Virus record (IMG/VR): IMGVR_UViG_3300007504_000952
Location: 1 to 47,413 of that record
DNA length: 47,413 nucleotides
DNA from: a virus
Reading direction: 5' to 3' (one strand)
Shown here: positions 36,065 to 45,619 of the stretch, piece by piece
Position numbering within the stretch: the stretch's first letter is position 1
Layout of the letters: every line of letters begins with the position of its first letter
The notes under the pieces: generated by a model
Told to the model about the DNA's origin: nothing
Database searches by the model: none
What the model saw: the letters and a program-made list of their open reading frames with translations, nothing else
Made by a program: the position numbers and the translations under genes

Positions 36065-37731
36065 ATCTGGACAAACAGGCGGCCCCCACGTCCAGCATTG
36101 TGCGCAGACTCGCCGAGGAATACCCGCTGCTCGGCCTTTCGCTGATGCACCATCGCAATACGCGCGGTCAGCCCATGTCGTTCAAGAACCGGCCGTATCT
36201 GATCGAGCTGTATACGGACGGGCCAAAGATCGACGGATTCGACGCGATGAAGTGCGTTCAGGTCGGCTGGTCCGAGTATCTGATTCAGCTCGTTCTGGAG
36301 CGGGCCGGCTGGGCCGGGCGAATCTGCGGCTACGTGCTGCCGAGCTATCAGCTGCGGGATCGGTTTGTTCGACGCCGTGTCGTGTCGCTGCTCGGCGGCG
36401 ATGACAAGATGACCGTCCCGGCATACCGCGCGCTGGTTCCGTCCGACGATCCCGGCAGTCTGCGCCATAAACGATTCGGCCGCGGCGCTCTGTTGTTCCT
36501 CGGCTCGAACGCCGTTAACGATTTCATCGAGTTTAGCGCGGACGTGCTGGTTGTCGACGAGTATGATCGCTGCGACCAGACGAATCTTTCGTTTGCCCGC
36601 GACCGACTGCGCGCCAGCGATAGCCCGCAGCTGTTCAGAGTCAGCAACCCGACGATCCCGGGCCGCGGCATTAGCGAGCTGTTCGACATCAGCGACGGCC
36701 GCGAGTGGTTCCACCGCTGCAGCCGCTGCGGCGAGCGGCAGCAGATCGACTGGTTCCTGCACATAGTCGACCGGGACGACGCTGGGCGCTGGGTTCTGCG
36801 TGACTCTGCGCGCTCAGACCACGGAACGGTTCGGCCCGTGTGTCTGCGCTGCGGACGCCCGTGGGACCGCAGAGATGGCGGTGGGCAGTGGGTGCAGACA
36901 CGGCCAGATCGGCCACGCCGCGGCTATCACGTCTGCAGAATGGACGTGCTGAGCGAGAACCTGCGCGATCTGTTCGACGAGTGGATCGAAGCTCAGGGCA
37001 ACCCGGACAAGATGACTGCATTTTATGCCGGTGTGCTCGGCCTGCCGTACGCCCCAGCGGGCAGCAGCGTGTCGACAGATCTGCTGCATCGTGCAGCTAC
37101 CGCGCCGCCTACAGACCACGCCGGCGGTGAACACTTGCGACGCTGTCAGGTCGTCGCCGGGATCGATGTCGGAAACGTGCTGAACGTGGACATTTGCGTA
37201 TCAGAGATCGACGAGACAACGCTGCGCAGAAAGCGTCGCGGAATCTGGACAGGAGAGGTGTCGTCATTCAACGATATCTATGACATGCTCGTCCGCTACT
37301 GCGTGGACGTTGCGGTGATCGACGCTCGGCCCGAGGCGCGAAAGTCGCAGGAGCTGCGCGACCGCGCGATCGCGTCGGGCGTGTCCGACGTGTGGCTCTG
37401 TGAGTTTCACAAAACGCCGCGAGTCAGCGCGCAAGATTTCGGAATGATGCAGGACTGGAACCGCCACGTCGTGCGTGTCGACAGAACGCAGCTACTGGAC
37501 GCGACGCTCGCAGACATTCAGCACGACCCGCCGTCGCGAACGTGGCCCGAGGACGTTTGGCAGAGTCGCGGCTGGTCGCAACAGATGACCGCGCCGAAGC
37601 GTGTATCGAACCGAAACGGCGACGGGTTCATATGGGATAGCGGACGGTCTGCTGATCACTACAGATTCAGCGACGCATACTCGCGCGTGGCCGAGTCGCT
37701 GCTGGACATGCAGGGGAGCTATCATGACTGA
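36061..37731 (+). CDS. Terminase large subunit, GpA-like
   Basis: 556 residues, ATGA overlap. ATPase half: MKCVQVGWSEYLIQLV in the position of the atypical GpA P-loop, PSYQLRDRFVRRRV, and Walker B VLVVDEYDRC with D166/E167, then SNPTIPGRGI. Two CxxC knuckles (CSRCGERQ and CLRCGRP) form the zinc ribbon usual in GpA. The nuclease half has GIDVGNVLNVDICVSEID, AVIDARPE and a late DSGRSADHYRFSDAYSR with candidate acidic residues. It cuts and pumps concatemeric DNA into proheads. Confidence 0.92.
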   Translation: MNLDKQAAPTSSIVRRLAEEYPLLGLSLMHHRNTRGQPMSFKNRPYLIELYTDGPKIDGFDAMKCVQVGWSEYLIQLVLERAGWAGRICGYVLPSYQLRDRFVRRRVVSLLGGDDKMTVPAYRALVPSDDPGSLRHKRFGRGALLFLGSNAVNDFIEFSADVLVVDEYDRCDQTNLSFARDRLRASDSPQLFRVSNPTIPGRGISELFDISDGREWFHRCSRCGERQQIDWFLHIVDRDDAGRWVLRDSARSDHGTVRPVCLRCGRPWDRRDGGGQWVQTRPDRPRRGYHVCRMDVLSENLRDLFDEWIEAQGNPDKMTAFYAGVLGLPYAPAGSSVSTDLLHRAATAPPTDHAGGEHLRRCQVVAGIDVGNVLNVDICVSEIDETTLRRKRRGIWTGEVSSFNDIYDMLVRYCVDVAVIDARPEARKSQELRDRAIASGVSDVWLCEFHKTPRVSAQDFGMMQDWNRHVVRVDRTQLLDATLADIQHDPPSRTWPEDVWQSRGWSQQMTAPKRVSNRNGDGFIWDSGRSADHYRFSDAYSRVAESLLDMQGSYHD

Positions 37732-38014
37732 GTCAGCACTTGCGCTGCACAGACTCGGCGCGGTGTCTGCGGGCTCGCCCGAGCTGCGCTCGCTCGTCGA
37801 GCGCGCATCGCCGGCGCAAATCGACGCGCTCGCGGCGGCGCTCAGCGATGCGTACAGACAGGGCGAGCGTGACGCAGAGTCGCGCGCCGGGCGGTTCGTT
37901 GCGAGCGTGATCGCACCGATTCTCGGCGTACCGGTCGCCGAGCCGAACGAGTCTGCGGGTGGGCTCGCGCGCAGACTCGCGCGCCTTGTCGTTCCGGGCG
38001 GCGCTCGCCGATAG
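37724..38014 (+). CDS. Small unknown protein, 96 residues
   Basis: ATGA overlap with terminase. Helical: SPELRSLVERASPAQIDALA, SDAYRQGERDAESRAGRFVA, and a basic tail GGLARRLARLVVPGGARR. The position between terminase and portal matches head-completion or gpW-like joiners, but length and pattern do not clearly match either. Unknown. Confidence 0.6.
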   Translation: MTESALALHRLGAVSAGSPELRSLVERASPAQIDALAAALSDAYRQGERDAESRAGRFVASVIAPILGVPVAEPNESAGGLARRLARLVVPGGARR

Positions 38015-38041
38015 GTGGTAATCTCGCCGTGGGAGGCCCCT

Positions 38042-40459
38042 ATGTCCGCTCCGATCACACTTCTCGCACCCGCCCCGCTCTCAGTCGGCCCACGCAATTC
38101 GCGCGGTGCTGGCGGGCTGTGGTTCTCGGGCCGCGGCGGGCCGCCTGAGTCTGCGCGATCGCGTCTCGGGCTCGGCGGGTATGGGCATCCGATCGCCGCG
38201 CTCGGCATGTCTCAGCATCGCGTGGACCGAAATCTGCTGCCGGTGCAATACTGGCAGCTCTACAAGACGAGCCCGGACGTTCGTGCGTGTGTCGACAGTA
38301 TCGTGCGCAGAATCGCGACGTGGAATTGGTCGTTCGAGGTTCAGACCGACCCGCGCGACGCAGCCGAATACCGGCGACTCCGCGGGCGTGCAGACGCCGG
38401 GCAGCGCTGGCTCGCTGTGCCGAACGCAAACGGTGAAACATGGCAGGAGCTGATGACTCGCACCGGGACGGATCTGCTGCTGTATGATGCCGGCGCGTGG
38501 GAGCTGAACGTACCCGGCGCAGATCTCGCCGAGATCGTGCCGTGGCTCGGCTCGGAATGGCTGCCGATCTACGATGAGCGATCGATGCTGCTGCGGTACG
38601 AACAACACAAGGAGGGCGGGGCTGCGAGCGGGGCTAAGCTCATGCCGGAACGCATGGTCTATTTCTCGCTGTTCCGCAACAATCGCGGGCCGCTGGGTAT
38701 GCCGCTGCTCGACACTCTCGTTGACGAGTGCGTTACCGTTCTGCTCGCAAGTGAGCACGCGATGCTCGCTCTCGACGCGAACGAGATCCCGCCCGGACTG
38801 CTCGTCGTGGGCGGCGTCGCCGGTGCTGCTGCTGAGCGCGCCCGCGCCGACTTGCAGCAAATGCGCGGACGCGATCACAAGCTGCGCGTAATCACGAGCC
38901 CGCAGCCCGCGGGAATTCGTGCAGACTGGGTCGAGCTGCGACACACGCCCAAAGATCTCTCGATGATCGAGGTCGTCGACAACATGCGCCGAACGATCTG
39001 GCGCACGTTCGGCGTGATGCCCGTGGAGCTGGGTGTTTTCGAGGGCGTGCCGAGAGCGAGTGCAACCGTGCAGGTGGACGTGTCGTCGAGCCACCTGATC
39101 ACGCCGATACTGGAGCTGGTACAGGCCCGGATCAACGCGCAGATCGTGCCGCTGATGTTCGGGTCGGACGCGGCGTCGATCGCGTTCCGGTTCGATCGGG
39201 ATCAGCCGCTGACGCCGGATCAGCGGCTATCGCTTGCGAAAGCTCAGGACGTTCGGGTGCGCCGCGGGATCATTACGGTCAACGAGGCGCGCGCCGATCT
39301 CGGGCTACTGCCGGTCCCCGGCGGCGATGTCGCAGTGATGGACACGAACGAGGGGCCGCGCCCGTTGACCGACATCGCGGCCGGCTCGCCCGCGCCCGCT
39401 GACAGCGGCGGCGCTGCTGACGGCGGGCGCAAGTCGCCCGAGCGCGGCAGCGGCAGCCTGCGCCCGCTGACGGCTGCCGATCGAGCGCAGCTCGTGCAGC
39501 TGCGAGCGCAGCTCTCACGGGCCGCGCGCGGCTCGGGTCTGCCGAGCGACTGGCCCGACGCCGGGCGGTGGGACCCGTACCGCGTGATCGACGTTCGCGC
39601 GCTCGGCGACGCCGTCGCGGACTACACCCGCGGGATCGCCGGGCTGTATGCCGACACGGTCGCCGATCTGCAGGTTCTGCTCGCGCAGGGCTACGGCGGC
39701 GATGACCGGCTGTCGCCGGCCGAGGCCGACTCGACGCTGGAGCGCATGTTCTCGCGACTCGACGATTTCGCGGCGGGCTGGTCTGCGCTGTCTGCGCCGC
39801 TGTACGCGCGGGCCGCACAGCTCGCCGCCGATAGCGCAGACACGATCGCCGGCGGCGTGACGCAGATCGACCCGGCCGCGCGCGCCGAGTCGTATCACGA
39901 GCGGGCGATGTCCTATCTGACAGATCCCGACGGTCTGATCGGAACGCTGCGCACAGAGTGCCGCCGCACCGTGTCAGCACTGACCATCGGCGAGCGTAGC
40001 GCCGCGCCCGCCGACTCGGCTGGCTGCTGCGTCGCAGACTCGACGCGCGACCGGATCGACGATCTGACGCCCGACGCTGCGCCCGAGCGGGCGCTATCGA
40101 CGCTGGAGCTGTCGCTGACGGCGCAAGCGCACCGAATCGACAATTGGTCGGGCCGCATGGTCGGACTGGCGAACAGCGTTCTGGTCGACGCTTTGAACCA
40201 GACCGCAAGCCAGCAGGACGGCTCGCCCGTCGAGTGGTGGTGCGAGTGGGTAAACGCGGGCGGCAAGACTTGCCCGATCTGTCGGGACGAGGGCTCGCAG
40301 GGGTTCCGGGCGATCTCGCAGCTCTCGCGCCGCCCCGGTGAGGACACATTCTGCGTAGGGCGTTGTCGGTGTGTTCTCGTGTTTTGGACAAAGCGCGAGA
40401 TCGACGCTGGGGCGGCGATCAAGCTGTCCGAGCTGGCACCCGGCGGCCCGGACGCTTGA
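38042..40459 (+). CDS. Portal protein fused to a MuF-like head morphogenesis domain
   Basis: 805 residues from ATG 38042, chosen for the preceding GGGAGG at five bases. The first 430 residues are portal-like (YWQLYKTSPDVRACVDSIVR; GSEWLPIYDERSMLLRYEQH; AGIRADWVELRHTPKDLSMI; DVSSSHLITPILELVQARIN). A linker follows, then a helical MuF-like domain ending in a cysteine site: C744/C747 (CPICRDEG) and C771, C775, C777 (FCVGRCRC). Portal and MuF are usually separate genes; here they form one chain. It would make the 12-mer DNA gate and carry an internal head domain at the C-terminus. Confidence 0.9.
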   Translation: MSAPITLLAPAPLSVGPRNSRGAGGLWFSGRGGPPESARSRLGLGGYGHPIAALGMSQHRVDRNLLPVQYWQLYKTSPDVRACVDSIVRRIATWNWSFEVQTDPRDAAEYRRLRGRADAGQRWLAVPNANGETWQELMTRTGTDLLLYDAGAWELNVPGADLAEIVPWLGSEWLPIYDERSMLLRYEQHKEGGAASGAKLMPERMVYFSLFRNNRGPLGMPLLDTLVDECVTVLLASEHAMLALDANEIPPGLLVVGGVAGAAAERARADLQQMRGRDHKLRVITSPQPAGIRADWVELRHTPKDLSMIEVVDNMRRTIWRTFGVMPVELGVFEGVPRASATVQVDVSSSHLITPILELVQARINAQIVPLMFGSDAASIAFRFDRDQPLTPDQRLSLAKAQDVRVRRGIITVNEARADLGLLPVPGGDVAVMDTNEGPRPLTDIAAGSPAPADSGGAADGGRKSPERGSGSLRPLTAADRAQLVQLRAQLSRAARGSGLPSDWPDAGRWDPYRVIDVRALGDAVADYTRGIAGLYADTVADLQVLLAQGYGGDDRLSPAEADSTLERMFSRLDDFAAGWSALSAPLYARAAQLAADSADTIAGGVTQIDPAARAESYHERAMSYLTDPDGLIGTLRTECRRTVSALTIGERSAAPADSAGCCVADSTRDRIDDLTPDAAPERALSTLELSLTAQAHRIDNWSGRMVGLANSVLVDALNQTASQQDGSPVEWWCEWVNAGGKTCPICRDEGSQGFRAISQLSRRPGEDTFCVGRCRCVLVFWTKREIDAGAAIKLSELAPGGPDA

Positions 40460-40528
40460 ACGTCTGCGAGTTCGGTGGTACACGTTCAATGACGCCGCGC
40501 AGGCGCAGACACTGACGACCGAGAGAAC

Positions 40529-41980
40529 ATGATGCGTCTGCGCGATGCTGAATCGCTGTCTGAGCTTCTGCGCTCGCTCGATCTGTGTCTGGAGTCTGCG
40601 CCAGAGCGCGACGGGCTGCGAGTCTACAGGACCCAGGCTCGCGTTCCATTCGTGGGGCTGCCACTCGAAGCTCTGGCCGAGTCTGCGCCCGCCGATGTCG
40701 AGCGTGCGTCCGATGACGAGCGGCTGAGCGATGATTCGCCGTTCGTCGCTCTGCTGCAGGCGCGGGCGTCCAGTACCGGCGTCGACAGTCATGGTACCGA
40801 AATGACTGCTGGGTGTCTGCGCGACATGGCCGAGCAAATGAAGGCCGGGACGATCTACGTTCCGACTCATTGGGACACGGAGTGGGACGAGATCATCGGC
40901 CGCACGGTCGACGCCGAGATCGAGTCTGCACGGATCGCCGAGGACGGCGCAACCGGCAAGCCCGGCAAGGGCGAGGCGCTGCGCGTCGTGATCGGTCTGT
41001 ACGATGAAGACAGAGCGCACAGGCTCGTCCGCGCAGTCAAGCGCGGAGACTCGCCGATTGGAACGTCGATCGGCGGCTGGTTCAGAGACATGGAGTTTCT
41101 GTTCAACGACGACGACGAGCTGGAGCGCGTTCTGATCCACAAGATCGAGCTGGATCACCTTGCGACGACCCGTCGCCCGTCGAATCGCGAGAGCTGGATC
41201 GACGGGCTGATCGAGCGCGCACGGTCGCTCGTTTGCAAGCCGCCCACCGTTCGTGACGAGAACGCTGACACGGGCACCAATTCCGAGAGCGTTTCGACGC
41301 TCAAAGATGCCGACACGGGCGATGACAGCCCGAGTCACAGCGAGTCTGCGGAAACGCCGACCGTATCAACACCAGCGGCCACCGCGCTTGACAGTGTCCC
41401 GAATCCGGGTTCGACTGTGAGCGAGCAAGACGCCAGTCAGCGCGCGAAGCCGTCCCCGACAAACGACGACACGACGGATCACGCAATGTCTGACGGAACC
41501 GAGAACACGCAGAGCGCCGAGCTGACCGGCATCGCCGACGCGCAGCGCGCGACGAACGAGAAGCTGGACACCCTGATCGGCCTGATGTCCGCTCAGGCCG
41601 AGCGCACCGCCCCGACCACGCCCGCCGCACCCGCTGCCGAGAGCGGCGACGAGGCGCGCGCGCTGAAGCTGCAGAACGCAGAGCTGCGCGCCCGGCTCCA
41701 GCGCACGATGACCGCCGCGAGTCGCGCCGGTGTCGGTGCGATCACTCGCCAGCGCGTCGAGCTGGCCGGCGGCTACGCCGGCATGGTCAAGCGCTGCGCC
41801 GCACAGCTCGGAGACGACTCGGCGATCGCGATGGTCGCGAACGCCCAGGCCGAGCGCCGGGACGCCAGCATCAGCAAGACGCCGAGCCGCGACGAGCTGG
41901 AGCAGGATCTGCGCTCGCTGCTCGCGGCCGCGTACGCCGACGGCGTCATCGCCGACCCGCACGAGTCTGCGGCCTACTAA
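40529..41980 (+). CDS. Prohead protease-scaffold fusion
   Basis: 483 residues. A protease part up to about 230 shows TGVDSHGTEMTAGCLRDMAE, GTIYVPTHWDTEWDEIIG with H114, and GDSPIGTSIGGWFRDM with S180, fitting the His/Ser arrangement of S78 and ClpP-like prohead proteases. A long Ser/Thr/Asp-rich linker (about 235-330) leads to a coiled-coil scaffold-like C-terminus (ARALKLQNAELRARLQRTM). Such fusions remove themselves after shell assembly. It lies just before the capsid gene. Confidence 0.85.
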   Translation: MMRLRDAESLSELLRSLDLCLESAPERDGLRVYRTQARVPFVGLPLEALAESAPADVERASDDERLSDDSPFVALLQARASSTGVDSHGTEMTAGCLRDMAEQMKAGTIYVPTHWDTEWDEIIGRTVDAEIESARIAEDGATGKPGKGEALRVVIGLYDEDRAHRLVRAVKRGDSPIGTSIGGWFRDMEFLFNDDDELERVLIHKIELDHLATTRRPSNRESWIDGLIERARSLVCKPPTVRDENADTGTNSESVSTLKDADTGDDSPSHSESAETPTVSTPAATALDSVPNPGSTVSEQDASQRAKPSPTNDDTTDHAMSDGTENTQSAELTGIADAQRATNEKLDTLIGLMSAQAERTAPTTPAAPAAESGDEARALKLQNAELRARLQRTMTAASRAGVGAITRQRVELAGGYAGMVKRCAAQLGDDSAIAMVANAQAERRDASISKTPSRDELEQDLRSLLAAAYADGVIADPHESAAY

Positions 41981-42058
41981 GGCGCGCGGACGGAACCAGG
42001 CCGAGCGTGTCTGCGCGGTCGCAACCACACCCGACAACGTCGAGACAGGAGACAACCC

Positions 42059-43054
42059 ATGACGACCCCAGCTTGGGCCGGACTGGACCCCACCCGCCGA
42101 GAGCGGTTCGAGCGCGCGATCAACGTGTCCGGCGCTGGTTCGATTCTCGTTCAGAATTTCACGAACCGGATCATCCAGCAGCTCGTTCTTCGGGAACAGG
42201 GCGCTGGTGCCACGCTGCAGCGCAAACCGGGCAGCGGCAGTCAGGCGGTCGTAAATCGCCGGGCCGGCTCGACGATGACCGCCGCGAACGTCTGGGTTGC
42301 CGACACCGACTCGCTGACCGAGTCGACGGGTACGCACACCCAGGCGACGTTCACCTACCAGACTCTCGCCACCCGCGGCAAGATCACCCGGAAGATGCGG
42401 GCCATCGGCCGGTCCTACGTCGATCTGCTCGCCGACGAGATGGTGCAGAAAGCGGACGACTGGAACGAGTCGCTGGAGTCCGCTCTGTTCATCGGTGACA
42501 GCGCCGCGATCTCCGACCAGATCGACGGTCTGCTGACGCTGACCAACGCGGTCAGCGGGCAGGTCGTCGCACAGACGAGCGCGCCCGCCGGCGACTCGCT
42601 GTCGCTCTCGAAGCTCGACGAGACGATCGACACCGTCAAGGGGGCGGGCAACCGTTCCGACCTCGTGATCTACTGCTCCTTCAAGGGCGGCCGGAAGATC
42701 AACGCAGCGCTGGACAGTCGCCAGCGTTTCGTCAACATGGTGGAGATCGCCGCCGGGTTCCGCGTTCGCGACTACGACGGCGTTCCGGTCGTCGTGTCCA
42801 CCGGAATGCCCGACGACCTGACGTGGAGCGGCACCGCGATCACAGCGCTGTCCGGCGAGTCGAGCAACCCGACCACCGCGATCGCGGTCGTGAATCGGAG
42901 ACACGTATGGATCGAGGAGCTGACCCCGATGACCATGATGCCTCTGGCCCGCGATGACTCGCAGTTCGAGCAGTTCGATATCTTCGGTGATCTCGCGCTC
43001 GTCCACGCGAACACCAAGGGATCGGCGGTGCTCGGCGGGCTCGACGCCTCGTAA
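42059..43054 (+). CDS. Major capsid protein, HK97-like fold
   Basis: 331 residues, ATG behind ACAGGAGAC. Segments expected of HK97-type coat proteins are present: IQQLVLREQGAGATLQRKPG near the start of the E-loop region, KMRAIGRSYVDLLADEMVQK (spine helix), LIYCSFKGGRKINAAL, and the P-domain/C-terminal strands VPVVVSTGMPDD and IWVEELTP-like HVWIEELTPMTMMPLARDDS. Codon use is shifted to GCC/GTC/ACC, as expected for the most expressed gene, and it lacks the GAGTCTGC octamer. Followed by a terminator. Confidence 0.9.
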   Translation: MTTPAWAGLDPTRRERFERAINVSGAGSILVQNFTNRIIQQLVLREQGAGATLQRKPGSGSQAVVNRRAGSTMTAANVWVADTDSLTESTGTHTQATFTYQTLATRGKITRKMRAIGRSYVDLLADEMVQKADDWNESLESALFIGDSAAISDQIDGLLTLTNAVSGQVVAQTSAPAGDSLSLSKLDETIDTVKGAGNRSDLVIYCSFKGGRKINAALDSRQRFVNMVEIAAGFRVRDYDGVPVVVSTGMPDDLTWSGTAITALSGESSNPTTAIAVVNRRHVWIEELTPMTMMPLARDDSQFEQFDIFGDLALVHANTKGSAVLGGLDAS

Positions 43055-43075
43055 GACAGCGCCGACTAACTCGGC

Positions 43076-43106
43076 ACGCCCCGAACGGCCGGCCTGTTCG
43101 GGGCGT
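43076..43106 (+). terminator. Hairpin terminator after the capsid gene
   Basis: Eleven-base perfect stem ACGCCCCGAAC / GTTCGGGGCGT with a 9-nt loop, 21 bases past the capsid stop. The 3' arm ends like the other terminators and is followed by TCGTGTGTC. Confidence 0.8.
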
Positions 43107-43140
43107 TCGTGTGTCTGCGGGTGGCGCGATCGAGGTGTTC

Positions 43141-43152
43141 GGTGATACAGTC
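43141..43152 (+). promoter_or_regulatory. GGTGATACAGTC promoter-like element
   Basis: Identical to 47353-47364, and sharing TACAGTC with 32799. TACAGT is a plausible -10 hexamer with an extended TG motif. It lies directly downstream of the capsid terminator and upstream of the connector operon, so it would restart transcription. Confidence 0.55.
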
Positions 43153-43170
43153 GGCGGCAGGGGGTGCTGA

Positions 43171-43665
43171 TTGCCTGCGATGTCCAGTAAGCCGCCGAAC
43201 GTCGGGACGTACCGGTACGTCCTGCAGTACCAGCGATTCATCGTCGAGCGCGACTCGCACCCGATCGACTTGATCGGGTATGAAGAATCGCGCGAGTCTT
43301 TGTCGCTCGCTCTGCCCGGCGAACCGCGCCGTCATACGGTGTTCTGCTCGAAGCCGTCGACACGCGAGCGGGGCCTGCGCACCGGCTGGGTGGATGTCAG
43401 CGCCGAGTGGTTCGAGTATCTGCAGAGTCTGCGCCCGCGCGTTTCGACGCCGAGTCAGCGCAAGATCGTCGAAACGCTGACAGACGACTGGATGACGAAA
43501 GCCGAGATCGTGTCAGCGACCGGCATCGCCGACAGCGAGTGGCGCACGTCGATCAAGATGCTGAATCAGCGCGGGATCGCGACAGTCAACGCGGGCACGT
43601 CGACGCGGGACTATCGCTACAAGCGCGGGCCGCGCTTCCACGAGGCGGTGATCTGCGATGGCTGA
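43171..43665 (+). CDS. Unknown protein with winged-helix-like C-terminus
   Basis: 164 residues if the TTG at 43171 starts it, five bases after AGGGGGT; an ATG at 43180 or 43183 could also serve. N-terminal part: VGTYRYVLQYQRFIVERDSH and LIGYEESRESLSLALPG. The C-terminal half has a winged-helix pattern (IVETLTDDWMTKAEIVSATG; WRTSIKMLNQRGIATVNAGT). A DNA-binding protein between capsid and connector genes is unusual and might regulate late genes or be a head component that touches DNA. No family confirmed. Confidence 0.65.
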   Translation: MPAMSSKPPNVGTYRYVLQYQRFIVERDSHPIDLIGYEESRESLSLALPGEPRRHTVFCSKPSTRERGLRTGWVDVSAEWFEYLQSLRPRVSTPSQRKIVETLTDDWMTKAEIVSATGIADSEWRTSIKMLNQRGIATVNAGTSTRDYRYKRGPRFHEAVICDG

Positions 43666-44236
43666 TCTCACGTCTACCACGCGAGTCAAGCGCGCGCTGG
43701 GAATTCCGGCAGCGATCACAATGCACGACGCATACATCGCAGAGCTGGCCGACGCAGTCGACAACATGATTCTGGCGTATTGCGGTCAGCCGACGCTGAC
43801 GTGGGCGACTCACACGCACGCATTCGACATCGAGGGGGCTGGGCAGAACGAGATCGCGCTGCGATGCTTCCCGGTCGCCGAGGTCGCGTCAGTCGTCGAC
43901 GCAGGAACAACGCTTGCACAGACGGCGTGGTATCTCGACTCGCGAACGGGTTTCGTTCGTCGCACGGGCTCGGGACGATTCTTCACGCAGGGCGCACAAA
44001 AAGTCTCGGTCGTCTACACGGCGGGTCACACGGCGGCATCGCCCGGACTGAACACGCTGGCACACGCTGCGACCGTCTGGGCGGCGTCGTGGTTCAATGC
44101 GTCGAGACACGCTGGAATGCGTAGCGAGTCGGGCGCGGGCTACCGCTACAGCGCCGACCCGGACGAGGTTCCGGCGCAGGTGCGATCGATGCTCGCCGGC
44201 TACACTCGGATCATTCCGCGCGACTCTGCGCCATGA
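43658..44236 (+). CDS. Head-tail connector (adaptor) protein, gp6/gp15-like
   Basis: 192 residues. Opening TRVKRALGIPAAITMHDAYI followed by ELADAVDNMILAYCGQP is the typical start of phage adaptor proteins; FDIEGAGQNEIALRCFPVAE and VSVVYTAGHTAA also fit the family. It forms a ring under the portal. It overlaps the previous gene by eight bases and the next by four. Confidence 0.85.
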   Translation: MADLTSTTRVKRALGIPAAITMHDAYIAELADAVDNMILAYCGQPTLTWATHTHAFDIEGAGQNEIALRCFPVAEVASVVDAGTTLAQTAWYLDSRTGFVRRTGSGRFFTQGAQKVSVVYTAGHTAASPGLNTLAHAATVWAASWFNASRHAGMRSESGAGYRYSADPDEVPAQVRSMLAGYTRIIPRDSAP

Positions 44237-44622
44237 CCGCTCGCCGCACAGTCACGCTGCGGCGCAGACGCAACGCGCAAGACCCGGCAGACGGTCAAAC
44301 CCTGATGACCTGCCCGGACGAGCGGGTCATCTCTCGATCAGATCCCGACTCTGCAGATCATCTACTCGCAAGTGTCGAGTCGGACGAGACAGTCAGACTC
44401 TGCACAGAGCGCGGCTGGCGGGTCGTCGAGTCTGCACTATCGCCCGCAGCCGCGACGCTTTCGCGTGGGTACTCGCAGACCATGCACAGTCTGAGCGCGG
44501 GCGATTGCGATCAGTATCTGCAGGAGCTGTACGATCTGGAGCGCGCGGGCCGAAACAGAATCAGCATTCTCGAAAAGATCGGCGAGCGCGATCGGAAGCT
44601 CAGAAAGGCGGCGCAGCGATGA
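44233..44622 (+). CDS. Unknown protein, 129 residues
   Basis: ATGA overlap. Basic N-terminus (TARRTVTLRRRRNAQDPADG), a middle LMTCPDERVISRSDPDSADH, then helical CDQYLQELYDLERAGRNRIS and a basic tail. A coiled-coil stretch near 95-120 is likely. Position suggests a head-tail joining or virion protein, but no family is recognised. Confidence 0.6.
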   Translation: MTARRTVTLRRRRNAQDPADGQTLMTCPDERVISRSDPDSADHLLASVESDETVRLCTERGWRVVESALSPAAATLSRGYSQTMHSLSAGDCDQYLQELYDLERAGRNRISILEKIGERDRKLRKAAQR

Positions 44623-45617
44623 AGGTCATGATCACCGGTGGATGCGGATTCATCGGGCAGCAGCTCGTCGCACAGCTCGTCGCCGAATATGGCGCAGACA
44701 GGGTCTGCGTTCTCGACTCGTTCGATCGGGGCGCGACGGGTCGTCAGCGGGTGCGCGATCTGATCGGCGATCGGCTCGTTCGCGGCTCGGTGTCGCAATA
44801 CTGGCGAGTCGACGGCCTACTGCGAGAGCGTCGGCCCGACGTGTGCATACACGTTGCTGCACAATCGCACGTCGATCACAGCCTCACAGCACCCGTCGAG
44901 ACGTGGAACACAAACGCGACCGGAACGGCAATCGTGGCTCACGCCTGCGCTGCCGCAGGCGTTCCGATGGTCTATTGCGGCACCGACGAGGTGTATGGCT
45001 CGACGCCGGTTGACGGCTTCGATCGGCCTGTTCCCGTCGACGAGTCTGCGCCACTCAACCCGTCGAGCCCGTACAGCGCAAGCAAGGCCGCCGGCGAGCA
45101 CGCCGTGCGGGCTGCTGGCGTGTCTGCGGGCTTGCGCTGGGCAATCACTCGCGGATCGAATGCGTGGGGGTTCTGGCAGTTCAGTGAGAAGCTGATCCCG
45201 ATCGCGTGTCTGCGGGTCGCCGCCGGCAAGCTCGTCCCGCTGCATGGCGGCGGCGCACAGTTGCGACAGTGGCTGCACGTTTCAGAGTTTGCGGACGCGC
45301 TTCACAGGGTCGCCGTGTCTCTCGTCGCCGGCGAAACACACGGGCGCGTGTTCAATCTCGCGGGCTCGGAAGTGCTGAGCGTTCGCGCCGTCGTTCGCAT
45401 GATCGCCCGGGCGGGCGGCGTCGACTCGGCGGCGCAGATTGCGCCCGACAGGCCCGGCCAAGACTCGTGCTACTGTGTCGACGGCTCGTCGATTCTCGAA
45501 TCGCTCGGTTGGCGGGCTCGGCGCAGACTCAGCGATCCGGCAGAGCTGCGCGCACTGTTTCAGCACTATGCGGACAGCTCGGCCGTGCCGCGACTCGCCG
45601 CATACTCTCAGGGGTGA
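44619..45617 (+). CDS. Nucleotide-sugar 4,6-dehydratase-like SDR (RmlB-like)
   Basis: 332 residues. The NAD-binding Rossmann motif GGCGFIG (7-13), VCVLDSFDRG, HVAAQSHVD, the catalytic triad T122-D123-E124 in GTDEVYGS, and Y152/K156 in PYSASKAAGEH are all as in dTDP-glucose 4,6-dehydratases; the C-terminal substrate domain is typical (REDUCED forms: LHGGGAQLRQWLHVSEFADA). It would make a 4-keto-6-deoxy sugar nucleotide. An RmlC-like enzyme is encoded at 14207. Its place inside the head-tail operon, coupled by ATGA to its neighbour, suggests late expression. Substrate not determined. Confidence 0.88.
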   Translation: MKVMITGGCGFIGQQLVAQLVAEYGADRVCVLDSFDRGATGRQRVRDLIGDRLVRGSVSQYWRVDGLLRERRPDVCIHVAAQSHVDHSLTAPVETWNTNATGTAIVAHACAAAGVPMVYCGTDEVYGSTPVDGFDRPVPVDESAPLNPSSPYSASKAAGEHAVRAAGVSAGLRWAITRGSNAWGFWQFSEKLIPIACLRVAAGKLVPLHGGGAQLRQWLHVSEFADALHRVAVSLVAGETHGRVFNLAGSEVLSVRAVVRMIARAGGVDSAAQIAPDRPGQDSCYCVDGSSILESLGWRARRRLSDPAELRALFQHYADSSAVPRLAAYSQG

Positions 45618-45619
45618 CC

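Noticed and set aside
39279-40391. Minus-strand open frame of 370 codons opposite the portal
   Set aside because: Arg/Ala/Ser-rich shadow of a recognised gene with no domain or ribosome site.
41366-43006. Long open frame on the minus strand, 546 codons, opposite the protease and capsid genes
   Set aside because: It is antisense to two well-identified genes and its product is compositionally driven by high-GC third positions. No domain is visible.
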